Positions 1 through 5,622 of a stretch of 7,076 nucleotides of DNA are shown piece by piece. The notes beneath the pieces are model-generated. The model did not search any database. It had not been told where the DNA came from and worked only from the letters and a program-made list of their open reading frames with translations. Origin of the DNA: an uncultured Alistipes sp. (GTDB lineage: Bacteria > Bacteroidota > Bacteroidia > Bacteroidales > Rikenellaceae). Positions within the stretch are counted from its first letter, which is position 1; each line of letters starts with the position of its first letter. The DNA lies in contig CATKXN010000142.1 in the NCBI GenBank assembly GCA_949840605.1, positions 1 to 7,076 of the forward strand, given 5' to 3'. The translations under genes and the position numbers were made by a program.

Positions 1-174
1 ATGCGGAGCATCGCCTTCATGGTCCGTCCGGCAGTGGATTACAAGCGTTACGGGATGCTGCTCGACATGAAGAAGCTCTACCGCAGCGCCCTCGGCACCT
101 CTGCGTCGGAGCGGATGAAGAACCACTACCGCTACATGCTTCTGGCGATCGACCGGGCGCTCAAAGTAGACTGA
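1..174 (+). CDS. C-terminal part of an unrecognised protein (5' end probably outside the window)
   Basis: Frame 1 is open from the first base to a TGA at 172-174, giving 57 residues. The first codon is ATG, but the window begins there, so it cannot be said whether this is the true start; I treat the gene as 5'-partial. The visible peptide is basic and probably helical, ending in KNHYRYMLLAIDRALKVD, with no motif, signal peptide or membrane segment that I recognise. A strong stem-loop terminator follows 17 bases after the stop, which supports this being a real gene end. It converges on the dehydrogenase gene at 236. I assign no function. Confidence 0.55.
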   Translation: MRSIAFMVRPAVDYKRYGMLLDMKKLYRSALGTSASERMKNHYRYMLLAIDRALKVD

Positions 175-191
175 CGAGTGGAATAAGCGTA

Positions 192-227
192 AAAAAACAA
201 TGCGGCCCGAAAGCCGCATTGTTTTTT
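192..227. terminator. Bidirectional rho-independent terminator
   Basis: A perfect 15-bp inverted repeat (192-206 paired with 213-227) has a 6-base loop at 207-212. The GC core GCGGC/GCCGC is flanked by A6 on the left and T6 on the right, so the structure has a U-tract in both directions. It lies between two convergent genes, the plus-strand gene ending at 174 and the minus-strand dehydrogenase ending at 236, and probably stops transcription of both. Confidence 0.9.
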
Positions 228-235
228 GCGTATGA

Positions 236-1048
236 CTACGCCTGGAATTTCATCGTAAACTTCCGGAGCGGTCTCAGCACCCACATCGGCAGCGCTTTGC
301 AGAGGGGAATCCACGCGCGGTTCCACCAGTCGGGAACGATGCACCGACGGCCCCGCCACAAGGCCCGCAGTCCGCGCCGGGCGCACGAGTCGGCGGAGAT
401 GAGCACTCCGAGACGGCGGCCGATGCGCTGCCAGCGGGGCGTCAGCCCGTAGAGGTCCGTGGCGACGCCTGCCGGACATACCGCCGTGACGCGGATGCCG
501 TGCTCCTCGACCTCTTTCGAAAAGGCCACCGAAAACGACCGCAGATAAGCCTTCGACGCGCTGTACAGCGACAGCCCCGGGAAGGGCATCCACAGCGAGT
601 AGGAGGACATGTTGAGGATATATCCCCGGCAGCCTCTGCGCACCATGTCGGCGGCCGCCAGACGGCACAGCTGGGTGTTCGTCAGGGCGTGCAGGAGGAT
701 GATCCGTTCGATGCGTTCGGGCGGCGTCCGCAAGATGTCGCGGAACGAGAAAATCCCCGCGTTGTTTATCAGTACGTCGACTGCCACGCCCTCCCGCCGC
801 ACGGCTTCCCAAAGCTCCTCGGCGGCCTCCGTGCGGGCCAGGTCGATCTCGACGATGCGCACGTCGCAGCGGTTCGCGGCGGCATGTATTTCCGCGGCAA
901 CGGCCTCCAGCGGTTCGCGGCGGTTGCCCGCCAGCACGAGGTCGTAGCCCAGCGCCGCCAGCCGCAGGGCGTAGCAGCGTCCGATGCCCGATCCGGCGCC
1001 CGTCACCAGCGCCCGGGCGCTTCCCGGTGTGATCGCTCCGCGTTTCAT
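236..1048 (-). CDS. Short-chain dehydrogenase/reductase (SDR), candidate hydroxysteroid dehydrogenase
   Basis: This is a 270-residue classical SDR, the usual size for the family. The cofactor-binding motif TGAGSGIG is at residues 16-23, NNAG at 95-98, the catalytic Ser at 148/149 (NMSSYS) and the YSASK motif gives Tyr162 and Lys166. The residues after beta-strand 2 (AGNRRE, 41-46) are basic rather than acidic, which in SDRs usually favours NADP(H). The C-terminal 30 residues are rich in Trp, Pro and basic residues and may form an amphipathic or membrane-touching tail. The ATG shares a base with the stop of the OYE gene upstream (TGATG), so I chose this start even though the frame stays open further. 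As the last gene of the 5-alpha-reductase/OYE operon, it could reduce or oxidise the 3-position (3-alpha or 3-beta HSDH) of a steroid or bile acid. Membership of the SDR family is certain; the substrate is inferred from context only. Confidence 0.9.
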   Translation of the reverse strand: MKRGAITPGSARALVTGAGSGIGRCYALRLAALGYDLVLAGNRREPLEAVAAEIHAAANRCDVRIVEIDLARTEAAEELWEAVRREGVAVDVLINNAGIFSFRDILRTPPERIERIILLHALTNTQLCRLAAADMVRRGCRGYILNMSSYSLWMPFPGLSLYSASKAYLRSFSVAFSKEVEEHGIRVTAVCPAGVATDLYGLTPRWQRIGRRLGVLISADSCARRGLRALWRGRRCIVPDWWNRAWIPLCKALPMWVLRPLRKFTMKFQA

Positions 1049-1050
1049 CA
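1046..1050 (-). other. TGATG stop/start overlap joining the OYE and SDR genes
   Basis: On the minus strand the TGA stop of the OYE frame (1050-1048) and the ATG of the SDR (1048-1046) share one base. This is a common arrangement for translational coupling through termination-reinitiation, and it decides the SDR start. If the frameshift in the OYE gene is real, ribosomes starting at its first codon stop about 900 bases upstream, so coupled translation of the SDR would be weakened. Confidence 0.8.
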
Positions 1051-2255
1051 GGGCAGGCGTTTCAGTTCTTCGACGATTTTCCGCGGCAGGTCGGGGCAGT
1101 CCTTGCAGCACTTCATGTCCACGGAGTACATCCGCGCGATGCAGTAGTTGCGGTGGTCGCAGGCGCTGCGCGTCGAGGCGTCGCCCGCGCGGAGCTTGTC
1201 GACGAACGACGGGTCGTTGACCAGCGCCCGGGCCATCTGCACCAGCTCGAACCCGGCGTCCAGCGCCCGGTCGATGCCCTCGCGGCTGACGAGTCCCCCG
1301 ACGTAGATCAGCGGACCTTTCAGCGCCGCGCGGAACTTCTTGGCGTCCTCGAGGAAATAACACTCCTCGAAGGGGAACTGCCGGATCATGAAGGGTCCGC
1401 ACCAGCGGATGAAGTAGCGCAGCCACAGCGGCGAGTAGTAGCTCATGGTATAGATCGGGATCAGCCCCCGCATGACGGCCATCGGGGCCTTCGACACGAA
1501 TCCGCCCGAGAGGACGATGCCGTCCACGCCGAAGGATTCGATGACCCGCGCTATCTCGATGCTTTCGGGGATTTCGACGCCCCCTTTGAATCCGTCGTAC
1601 ATGTTGTGCTTCACGGTGACGGCCATGCCGCAGGCGCGGGCCGCCTCGACGGCCTCCCCGAGACACATCCGCATGAACCGCATGCGGTTCTCCAGCGATC
1701 CGCCGTATTCGTCGCGGCGGCGGTTGGTGTAGGGCGAGAGGAACTGCGAGATGAGGTAACCGTGCCCGGCATGCACCTCCACGGAGTCGAATCCCGCGTC
1801 GTGCGCCGTGCGCACCGCCGTGCCGAAATCCCGCGCGACCTGCTCGATCTCGCGTTTCTTCATGCCCCGCACGGGCGTATAGGCATAGAGGTTGAATCCC
1901 GACGAGGCGCCGATGGGCATCTGCCCGGCGGTCGTCCAGTGGGTCATATTGCCGCAGTGACCAATCTGGATGGCGGCGGCGGCCCCTTCGCGGTGGACGG
2001 CGTCGGTGATGTCGCGCAGCCCCGGGACGATCTCGGGACGCAGCCACAGCTGTTGACCGAACGGCCGCTCCGGCATCCGGCGGCGTAGGCCAGTGTGGTC
2101 ATGCCTACGCCTCCGCGGGCTACGGCGACGTGGTAATCCTTGAGTTGCTGCGTGGGGCCGAAATCCCGGCCCATCGACTCGAAGGCCGCCGAACGGATCG
2201 TGCGGTTGCGCAGCGTGACGGGGCCTAATTTGTAAGGGGTGAAGAGAGTGGACAT
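1048..2255 (-). pseudogene. Old yellow enzyme-family NADH:flavin oxidoreductase, frameshifted; candidate delta4-3-ketosteroid (5-beta) reductase
   Basis: Two minus-strand frames make one OYE protein. The start at 2255 gives MSTLFTPYKLGPVTLRNR and stays correct to about residue 61 (TLAYAAGC). The rest, from PERPFGQQLW to the stop at 1048, is one frame away. Adding one C to the CC of TGCCGG (near 2072-2073) restores one 402-residue protein, a normal size for a single-domain OYE. In that numbering, QIGHCGNM (97-104), the active-site HAGHGYL (His162, His165, Tyr167), the TIM-barrel signature RRDEYGGSLENR (about 180-191) and the FMN phosphate region YVGGLVSREG are all present. A C-terminal Cys group (366, 372, 383, 384, 387) resembles but does not match the 4Fe-4S motif of dienoyl-CoA reductase relatives. 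There is no FAD/NAD domain as in BaiCD/BaiH. Its place between a 5-alpha-reductase and an SDR suggests a 3-oxo-delta4 steroid or bile acid 5-beta-reductase, but OYE substrates vary widely. The break may be a real mutation or a base error. Restart at the ATG at 2076 would lose the first barrel strand and probably FMN contacts. Confidence 0.85.
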
Positions 2256-2283
2256 TTTATGAATTGAAAGTTGGAAGCGCAGA

Positions 2284-2340
2284 ACCGGCTGGTGAGCAGG
2301 CGGGGTATCCGTCGCCCCTAAAGCCGGCTCACCAGCCGGT
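2284..2340. repeat. 14-bp perfect inverted repeat between the 5-alpha-reductase and OYE genes
   Basis: ACCGGCTGGTGAGC at 2284-2297 is exactly complementary to 2327-2340, with 29 bases between, including a GGGG/CCCC pairing (2302-2305 with 2315-2318). The right arm can also fold alone: CCGGCT-CACC-AGCCGG at 2324-2339 gives a 6-bp stem with a 4-base loop. The two folds exclude each other. The repeat abuts the stop codon of the 5-alpha-reductase. No T-run follows in the direction of transcription, so it is not a standard terminator. It may act as an mRNA stability element, an attenuator, or a REP-like intergenic repeat. Confidence 0.85.
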
Positions 2341-3101
2341 CAGTAGATGAAAGGTATGATGCGTTTGCGGTGCAGTTTCGAGAATTCTTCGCCGAACTCC
2401 TGCTCGTAACGGCGGCGGAGCGACGCGGCGCGGGGGGCGAGGTTGGCGAACGTCCACCATGCGAACACCGCTCCGGCCCACGACCACGAGGCGATGGCGA
2501 AGCCCGTCCATTCGGTCAGCTCGCCGAAATAGTTGGCCGACGAAACGTAGCGGAACATCCCGCCGCGGGGAATGTAGTGGCGCGTGTCGCCGGGTTTCCG
2601 CAGGTTGCGGATGATGTGGTCGGAATGGAGGTTGACGGCCATGCCGGCCAGGAACAGCGCCCCGCCGATGTAGATGTAGGGCTGTGAGAACCAGTCGGCG
2701 TAATAGTCCGCGGGCGAGACGTAGAAGATCCATCCGCCCTGCATCAGGGCGTTGAGCGTGTTGAAGACCATGCCCATCAGAACGATGCCGAGGGGCATTT
2801 TGCCTTTGCCGCGGATCAGCAGCGGGAAGATGAAGGCCCGCTGGAGGTAGTGCGCCTGGAAAAGGCAGAACAGCGTCAGCGGTCCGGCCTGCCACATCCG
2901 CTCGGACGAGGCCCACAGCACGCACATCAGGATAAAGACCGGGGATTCCATCACCACCCAGCCGATTTTGTTCGGCACGGGAGGTCCGTAGCGTCGGTCG
3001 AAGAGGTAGCCGTAGCCGGCTTCGAAAAAATGGAGTGCGGCGAAGACCACGGCGGCCAGCAGGGCCATGACGGTCAGGAAGATCGTGAAGGTTTCTGTCA
3101 T
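2340..3101 (-). CDS. Steroid 5-alpha-reductase family (SRD5A-like) membrane oxidoreductase
   Basis: This 253-residue polytopic membrane protein matches the length of human SRD5A1/2 (259/254). Its C-terminal domain carries the family signature almost unbroken: NLHSD (157-161), LRKPG (167-171), IPRGGMFRYVSSANYFGE (177-194), EWTGFAIASWS (197-207) and the closing RKRIIPFIY. From memory of human SRD5A2, Glu57, Tyr91, Asp164, Asn193 and Glu197 correspond here to Glu52 (MESP), Tyr85 (AHYLQR), Asp161, Asn190 and Glu194, so the NADPH- and ketone-binding positions look intact. The expected reaction is NADPH-dependent reduction of the delta4 bond of a 3-oxo-delta4 steroid or bile acid to the 5-alpha (allo) product in the inner membrane. 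I chose the start at 3101 because the protein then begins with a hydrophobic helix, aligns to family length and lies 43 bases below a consensus promoter; the frame upstream to 3281 would read through that promoter. It is the first gene of an operon with an OYE and an SDR. An enoyl-lipid reductase role is a weaker alternative. Confidence 0.9.
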   Translation of the reverse strand: MTETFTIFLTVMALLAAVVFAALHFFEAGYGYLFDRRYGPPVPNKIGWVVMESPVFILMCVLWASSERMWQAGPLTLFCLFQAHYLQRAFIFPLLIRGKGKMPLGIVLMGMVFNTLNALMQGGWIFYVSPADYYADWFSQPYIYIGGALFLAGMAVNLHSDHIIRNLRKPGDTRHYIPRGGMFRYVSSANYFGELTEWTGFAIASWSWAGAVFAWWTFANLAPRAASLRRRYEQEFGEEFSKLHRKRIIPFIY

Positions 3102-3144
3102 AATCGTATGCGTCGGGTAAAAACGCGGAGTATTTCGGTGCAGC

Positions 3145-3175
3145 CAAAGGTACGCATTTTTCCGCTTCCGGCAAA
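3145..3175 (-). promoter_or_regulatory. Consensus Bacteroidetes sigma-ABfr promoter for the 5-alpha-reductase operon
   Basis: On the minus strand, TTTG (3175-3172) is followed after exactly 19 bases by TACCTTTG (3152-3145), an exact match to the Bacteroidetes pattern TTTG-N19-TAnnTTTG. The -7 box ends 43 bases before the ATG at 3101, giving a leader of roughly 35 bases. The promoter lies in the gap after the glutamate decarboxylase gene, so the reductase/OYE/SDR operon can be transcribed independently of it. Confidence 0.85.
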
Positions 3176-3196
3176 TTCTCCGGCGCAGGGATATTC

Positions 3197-3214
3197 TCCT
3201 GTTTGGCAACAGGA
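3197..3214. promoter_or_regulatory. 7-bp dyad just upstream of the 5-alpha-reductase promoter
   Basis: TCCTGTT (3197-3203) and AACAGGA (3208-3214) form a perfect inverted repeat around a 4-base spacer. It lies 21 bases upstream of the -33 box of the operon promoter, a suitable place for an activator or repressor site. It could equally be a small hairpin in the 3' untranslated RNA of the glutamate decarboxylase. No regulator gene is visible in the window to pair with it. Confidence 0.4.
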
Positions 3215-3241
3215 TTCGCCGTTTGGTAGGAACACAAGGCA

Positions 3242-3271
3242 GCCCCCGCCTCATTTTTCGGAAGCGGGGGC
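3242..3271. other. GC-rich stem-loop downstream of glutamate decarboxylase
   Basis: GCCCCCGC (3242-3249) pairs with GCGGGGGC (3264-3271) around a 14-base loop containing a T5 run. No U-tract follows on either strand, so it is at best a weak or factor-dependent terminator for the decarboxylase transcript, which enters from the right. Confidence 0.5.
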
Positions 3272-3283
3272 CGTCAGGCACAG

Positions 3284-3311
3284 GGCCGGGGCGTAATGTG
3301 CACGCCCGGCC
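3284..3311. other. Bulged GC-rich stem-loop next to the glutamate decarboxylase stop codon
   Basis: GGCCGGGGCGT (3284-3294) pairs with ACGCCCGGCC (3302-3311) with a single bulged G and a 7-base loop. It begins 9 bases past the decarboxylase stop codon. Like the stem-loop at 3242-3271, it lacks a T-run in the reading direction. The pair together may end or stabilise the decarboxylase mRNA. Confidence 0.5.
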
Positions 3312-3320
3312 GGCGGCGGT

Positions 3321-4736
3321 TTAATGCGTGTAGACCTTGCCCTTCTGGTGCTCCTGGTTCTCGTACTTGATGCGCGAGGGGGTGGGGTACTGGAGTTTCT
3401 CGAACTCGGCGACGGCGTTGCGGATGTCGCCCAGCAGCATGTCGGCCATGTCGCGCGACATGCCCTGGCGCACGACGATGCGCATGACGATCATATCGTC
3501 GATGTTCTTGGGCATGGTGTAGGCCGGAACCATCCAGCCGCTCTGCTGCAGCGAAGCCTGCAGGTCGAAGAGCGTCCATTTGGCCTTCTTGTCGTACTCG
3601 GGGTCCATCATCCAGATGAACAGCGGGTTGACGACCTCACGGGCGTAGTTCCTGAAGCACGGCATCTTGCCGATCTGCTCGTGGCAGTATTGGGCGATGT
3701 CCATCGAGTTCTGCTGAACCTCCCGGTAACCCTCGAATCCCAGGCGGATGAAGTTGTAGTACTGGCCGAGGATCTGCGCCGCCGGGCGCGAGAAGTTGAG
3801 GCCCACCTGCGTGATGTTGGCGCCGAGGTAGTTGACCGAGAACGACATCTCGTCGGGCAGATACTTCTTGTCCTTCCATACGACCCAGCCCAGACCCGGG
3901 TATACCAGTCCGTACTTGTGGCCCGACGTGGAGATCGACAGCACCCATTTGAGGCGGAAGTCCCACTTCTTCTCGGGTTTGAGGAACGGCAGGATGAAAC
4001 CGCCCGACGCCGCGTCGACGTGGATCGGAATTTCATAGCCGGTCTTCTGGTTGTAGGCGTCGAGGGCCTTGTCCAATCCTTCGATGTCGTCGTCCAGACC
4101 CGTCCACGTCACACCGGCGATGGGCACGATGCAGATGGTGTTTTCGTCGCAGACTTTCAGGGCCTCGTCGATGTCGAGCGTGGGCTTGTCGAGGGTCAGG
4201 GGCACGGTGCGCATCTCGATCTGCCACAGCTGGCAGAACTTCTCCCACACGACCTGGAATCCGGTGCTCATCACCAGATTGGGTTTGTCGAAGGGTTTGC
4301 CGGCGGCCTTGCGGCGGTTGCGCCAGCGGAGCCATGCGGCCACGCCGCCCAGCATGCAGGCTTCGGACGATCCGATGCCCAGCGCTCCGGTTTTCCATTC
4401 GGCCTTTTCGGGCGTGTTCCACATATTGGCGACGATGTTGAGGCAGCGTCCGCACATCACCGCTACGCGCGGGTATTCCGTCTCGTCGATGTAGTTGATG
4501 TTGATGGCCTCGTTCATCAGACGGGTGGCGTAGTCGTCCATGTAGGTCGTCACGAAAGTCGCCAGGTTCAGCCGCGGCTGGGTCTGGGGATAGGTCTCGT
4601 CCTTGACCAGCTGATAGGCGATCTCAGGGGCCGTCTTCTCCTTGGGAATGAACTCCGTCGGAGCCGGCGAACGCATCTCTTTCGATCCGAAAATGTCTGT
4701 CAGAGTGTCCTCGGTGGTGTGTTTCTGCTGATTCAT
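3321..4736 (-). CDS. gadB: Glutamate decarboxylase (PLP-dependent, GadA/GadB type)
   Basis: This enzyme converts glutamate to GABA and CO2 in the cytoplasm, consuming a proton, and usually serves acid resistance. The 471 residues compare with 466 in E. coli GadB. Clear family landmarks are NLATF (57-61), GSSEACMLGG (122-131), DENT..VVP-like DENTICIVP (197-205), HVDAASGGF (239-247) with the PLP-ring Asp241, and STSGHKYG (269-276) with the PLP Lys274. NFSRPA (314-319) and the late VMRIVVRQG are also kept. The protein ends in KVYTH; its terminal His sits where the E. coli tail (FKHT) has the His that closes the active site at neutral pH. I chose the ATG at 4736 (MNQQKHTTED) rather than 4781, because it fits family length and follows an A-rich leader typical of Bacteroidetes; the longer form would extend into the region upstream. 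No glutamate/GABA antiporter (gadC) lies in the window. No consensus promoter was found in the 95-base gap upstream on this strand. Confidence 0.96.
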   Translation of the reverse strand: MNQQKHTTEDTLTDIFGSKEMRSPAPTEFIPKEKTAPEIAYQLVKDETYPQTQPRLNLATFVTTYMDDYATRLMNEAININYIDETEYPRVAVMCGRCLNIVANMWNTPEKAEWKTGALGIGSSEACMLGGVAAWLRWRNRRKAAGKPFDKPNLVMSTGFQVVWEKFCQLWQIEMRTVPLTLDKPTLDIDEALKVCDENTICIVPIAGVTWTGLDDDIEGLDKALDAYNQKTGYEIPIHVDAASGGFILPFLKPEKKWDFRLKWVLSISTSGHKYGLVYPGLGWVVWKDKKYLPDEMSFSVNYLGANITQVGLNFSRPAAQILGQYYNFIRLGFEGYREVQQNSMDIAQYCHEQIGKMPCFRNYAREVVNPLFIWMMDPEYDKKAKWTLFDLQASLQQSGWMVPAYTMPKNIDDMIVMRIVVRQGMSRDMADMLLGDIRNAVAEFEKLQYPTPSRIKYENQEHQKGKVYTH

Positions 4737-4775
4737 AATGTAAAAGTTTTGTTTTTGGTATACATCGGCTGAATC

Positions 4776-4809
4776 TTGCATGAACTATGCCATAAATTTC
4801 GTACCTTTA
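4776..4809 (+). promoter_or_regulatory. Probable promoter of the sirtuin gene
   Basis: TACCTTTA at 4802-4809 differs from the Bacteroidetes -7 box TAnnTTTG only in its last base. A TTG at 4776-4778 could be the -33 element, but the 23-base spacing is longer than the usual 19-21. The ATG follows 22 bases after the -7 box, giving a short leader without a Shine-Dalgarno site, as is common in this phylum. Confidence 0.45.
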
Positions 4810-4831
4810 CACCTGCGTAACTATCCATGTC

Positions 4832-5545
4832 ATGAAAAAACTCGTAGTCTTTACCGGCGCCGGCGTCAGCGCCGACAGCGGTCTTGCGACGTTCCGGGAT
4901 TCGGACGGGACGTGGGGGAATTACAAGATCGAGGAGGTCTGCATCCCCGAGGCCCTGGACTTCAACCGCCGGGGCGTGATCCGCTTCTACAACGACCGCC
5001 GCCGCGAAATGCTCGCCGCCGAACCCAATCCCGCACATCGGGCCGTTGCCGCCCTGGAACGCGATTTCGACGTGCAGGTCATCACCCAGAATGTCGACAA
5101 CCTGCACGAACGCGCCGGCTCGACGCATATTCTCCACTTACACGGAGAACTCACCAAGCTGCGCTCGTCGGACGATCCGTCGCTCATCGTGCCGTTCGAC
5201 GGTGTCGAGCAGGGTTTCGACGATGTGGCGCCCGACGGTTCGCTGCTGCGGCCGCATATCGTTTTCTTCGGCGAACCGGTTCCCGAGTTCGAGCGAGCTG
5301 CGGCGCTTGCCGCCGAGGCCGATATCTTCGTGGTGATCGGCACGTCGCTGGCGGTCTATCCCGCGGCGTCGCTGGTGCGGTGCGTGCGTTCCGAAATCCC
5401 GGTCTATGTGGTCGATCCGGGGCGTCCGGCGATCCGGGGCATCCGCAATCCGCTGGAGGTGATCCGCAAACGCGCCGGCGAAGGCGTTCCGGAATTGGCC
5501 GGACGCCTGCGCGAAATGTACGCGGAACATCCTGTGCACGCGTAA
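4832..5545 (+). CDS. NAD-dependent protein deacylase, class III sirtuin (CobB/SIRT5-like), lacking zinc cysteines
   Basis: This 237-residue sirtuin removes acyl groups from lysine, using NAD. NAD-binding motifs are GAGVSADSGLATFRD (9-23), TQNVDNLH (85-92) and GTS (170-172), and the catalytic His is His104 in LHGEL. Tyr53 and Arg56 in FYNDRRR occupy the Y-x-x-R positions that in E. coli CobB and human SIRT5 bind the carboxylate of succinyl, malonyl or glutaryl lysine, so desuccinylase-type activity is likely. Between His104 and RPHIVFFGE (140-148) there is no cysteine, so the usual four-Cys zinc module is missing; related Bacteroidetes sirtuins, as I recall them, share this feature. The start at 4832 gives the expected MKKLVVFTGAG beginning; an ATG five bases earlier is out of frame. 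It converges on the MeaB gene with a shared terminator. A nucleoside-handling role cannot be excluded but is less likely. Confidence 0.93.
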   Translation: MKKLVVFTGAGVSADSGLATFRDSDGTWGNYKIEEVCIPEALDFNRRGVIRFYNDRRREMLAAEPNPAHRAVAALERDFDVQVITQNVDNLHERAGSTHILHLHGELTKLRSSDDPSLIVPFDGVEQGFDDVAPDGSLLRPHIVFFGEPVPEFERAAALAAEADIFVVIGTSLAVYPAASLVRCVRSEIPVYVVDPGRPAIRGIRNPLEVIRKRAGEGVPELAGRLREMYAEHPVHA

Positions 5546-5561
5546 GACGCCCAGCATACGT

Positions 5562-5597
5562 AAAACCCGCCCCTCATTGCCGAGGGGCGGGTTTTTT
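5562..5597. terminator. Bidirectional rho-independent terminator
   Basis: A perfect 14-bp inverted repeat pairs 5562-5575 with 5582-5595 around the 6-base loop ATTGCC. Its core CCCGCCCCTC/GAGGGGCGGG is flanked by A4 on the left and T6 (5592-5597) on the right. It sits 16 bases after the sirtuin stop and 25 bases from the stop of the convergent MeaB gene. It is strongest in the plus direction (six T) and can also serve the minus strand (four T). Confidence 0.92.
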
Positions 5598-5622
5598 GTC
5601 CGATTATGGGACGGCGGAGCGG

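Noticed and set aside
236..2047. Single 603-codon minus-strand frame that might be an OYE-SDR fusion
   Set aside because: Only the last 270 codons are SDR. The upstream part is an out-of-frame reading of the OYE gene with no flavoprotein motif, and the SDR has its own ATG in a TGATG overlap.
2065..2090. Programmed ribosomal frameshift in the OYE gene
   Set aside because: A -1 shift at TGC would restore the frame, but there is no X-XXY-YYZ slippery heptamer and OYE genes are not known to use one. A plain deletion or base error is simpler.
2284..2340. Invertible DNA switch (phase variation) bounded by the 14-bp inverted repeats
   Set aside because: The segment between the arms is only 29 bases and holds no promoter, and no recombinase gene is nearby. 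Known Bacteroidales switches flip longer segments.
3102..3281. Alternative upstream start of the 5-alpha-reductase at 3281
   Set aside because: The extra 60 residues are very basic, do not resemble the family and would be encoded across the consensus promoter at 3145-3175.
3324..4772. Plus-strand open frame of 482 codons opposite the glutamate decarboxylase
   Set aside because: It is the antisense shadow of a well-conserved gene and shows low-complexity, Val/Leu/Asp/Arg-rich sequence with no recognised domain.
4737..4781. Alternative upstream start of glutamate decarboxylase at 4781
   Set aside because: The 15 extra residues are not part of the family N-terminus and would overlap the A-rich leader. 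The start at 4736 gives near-standard length.
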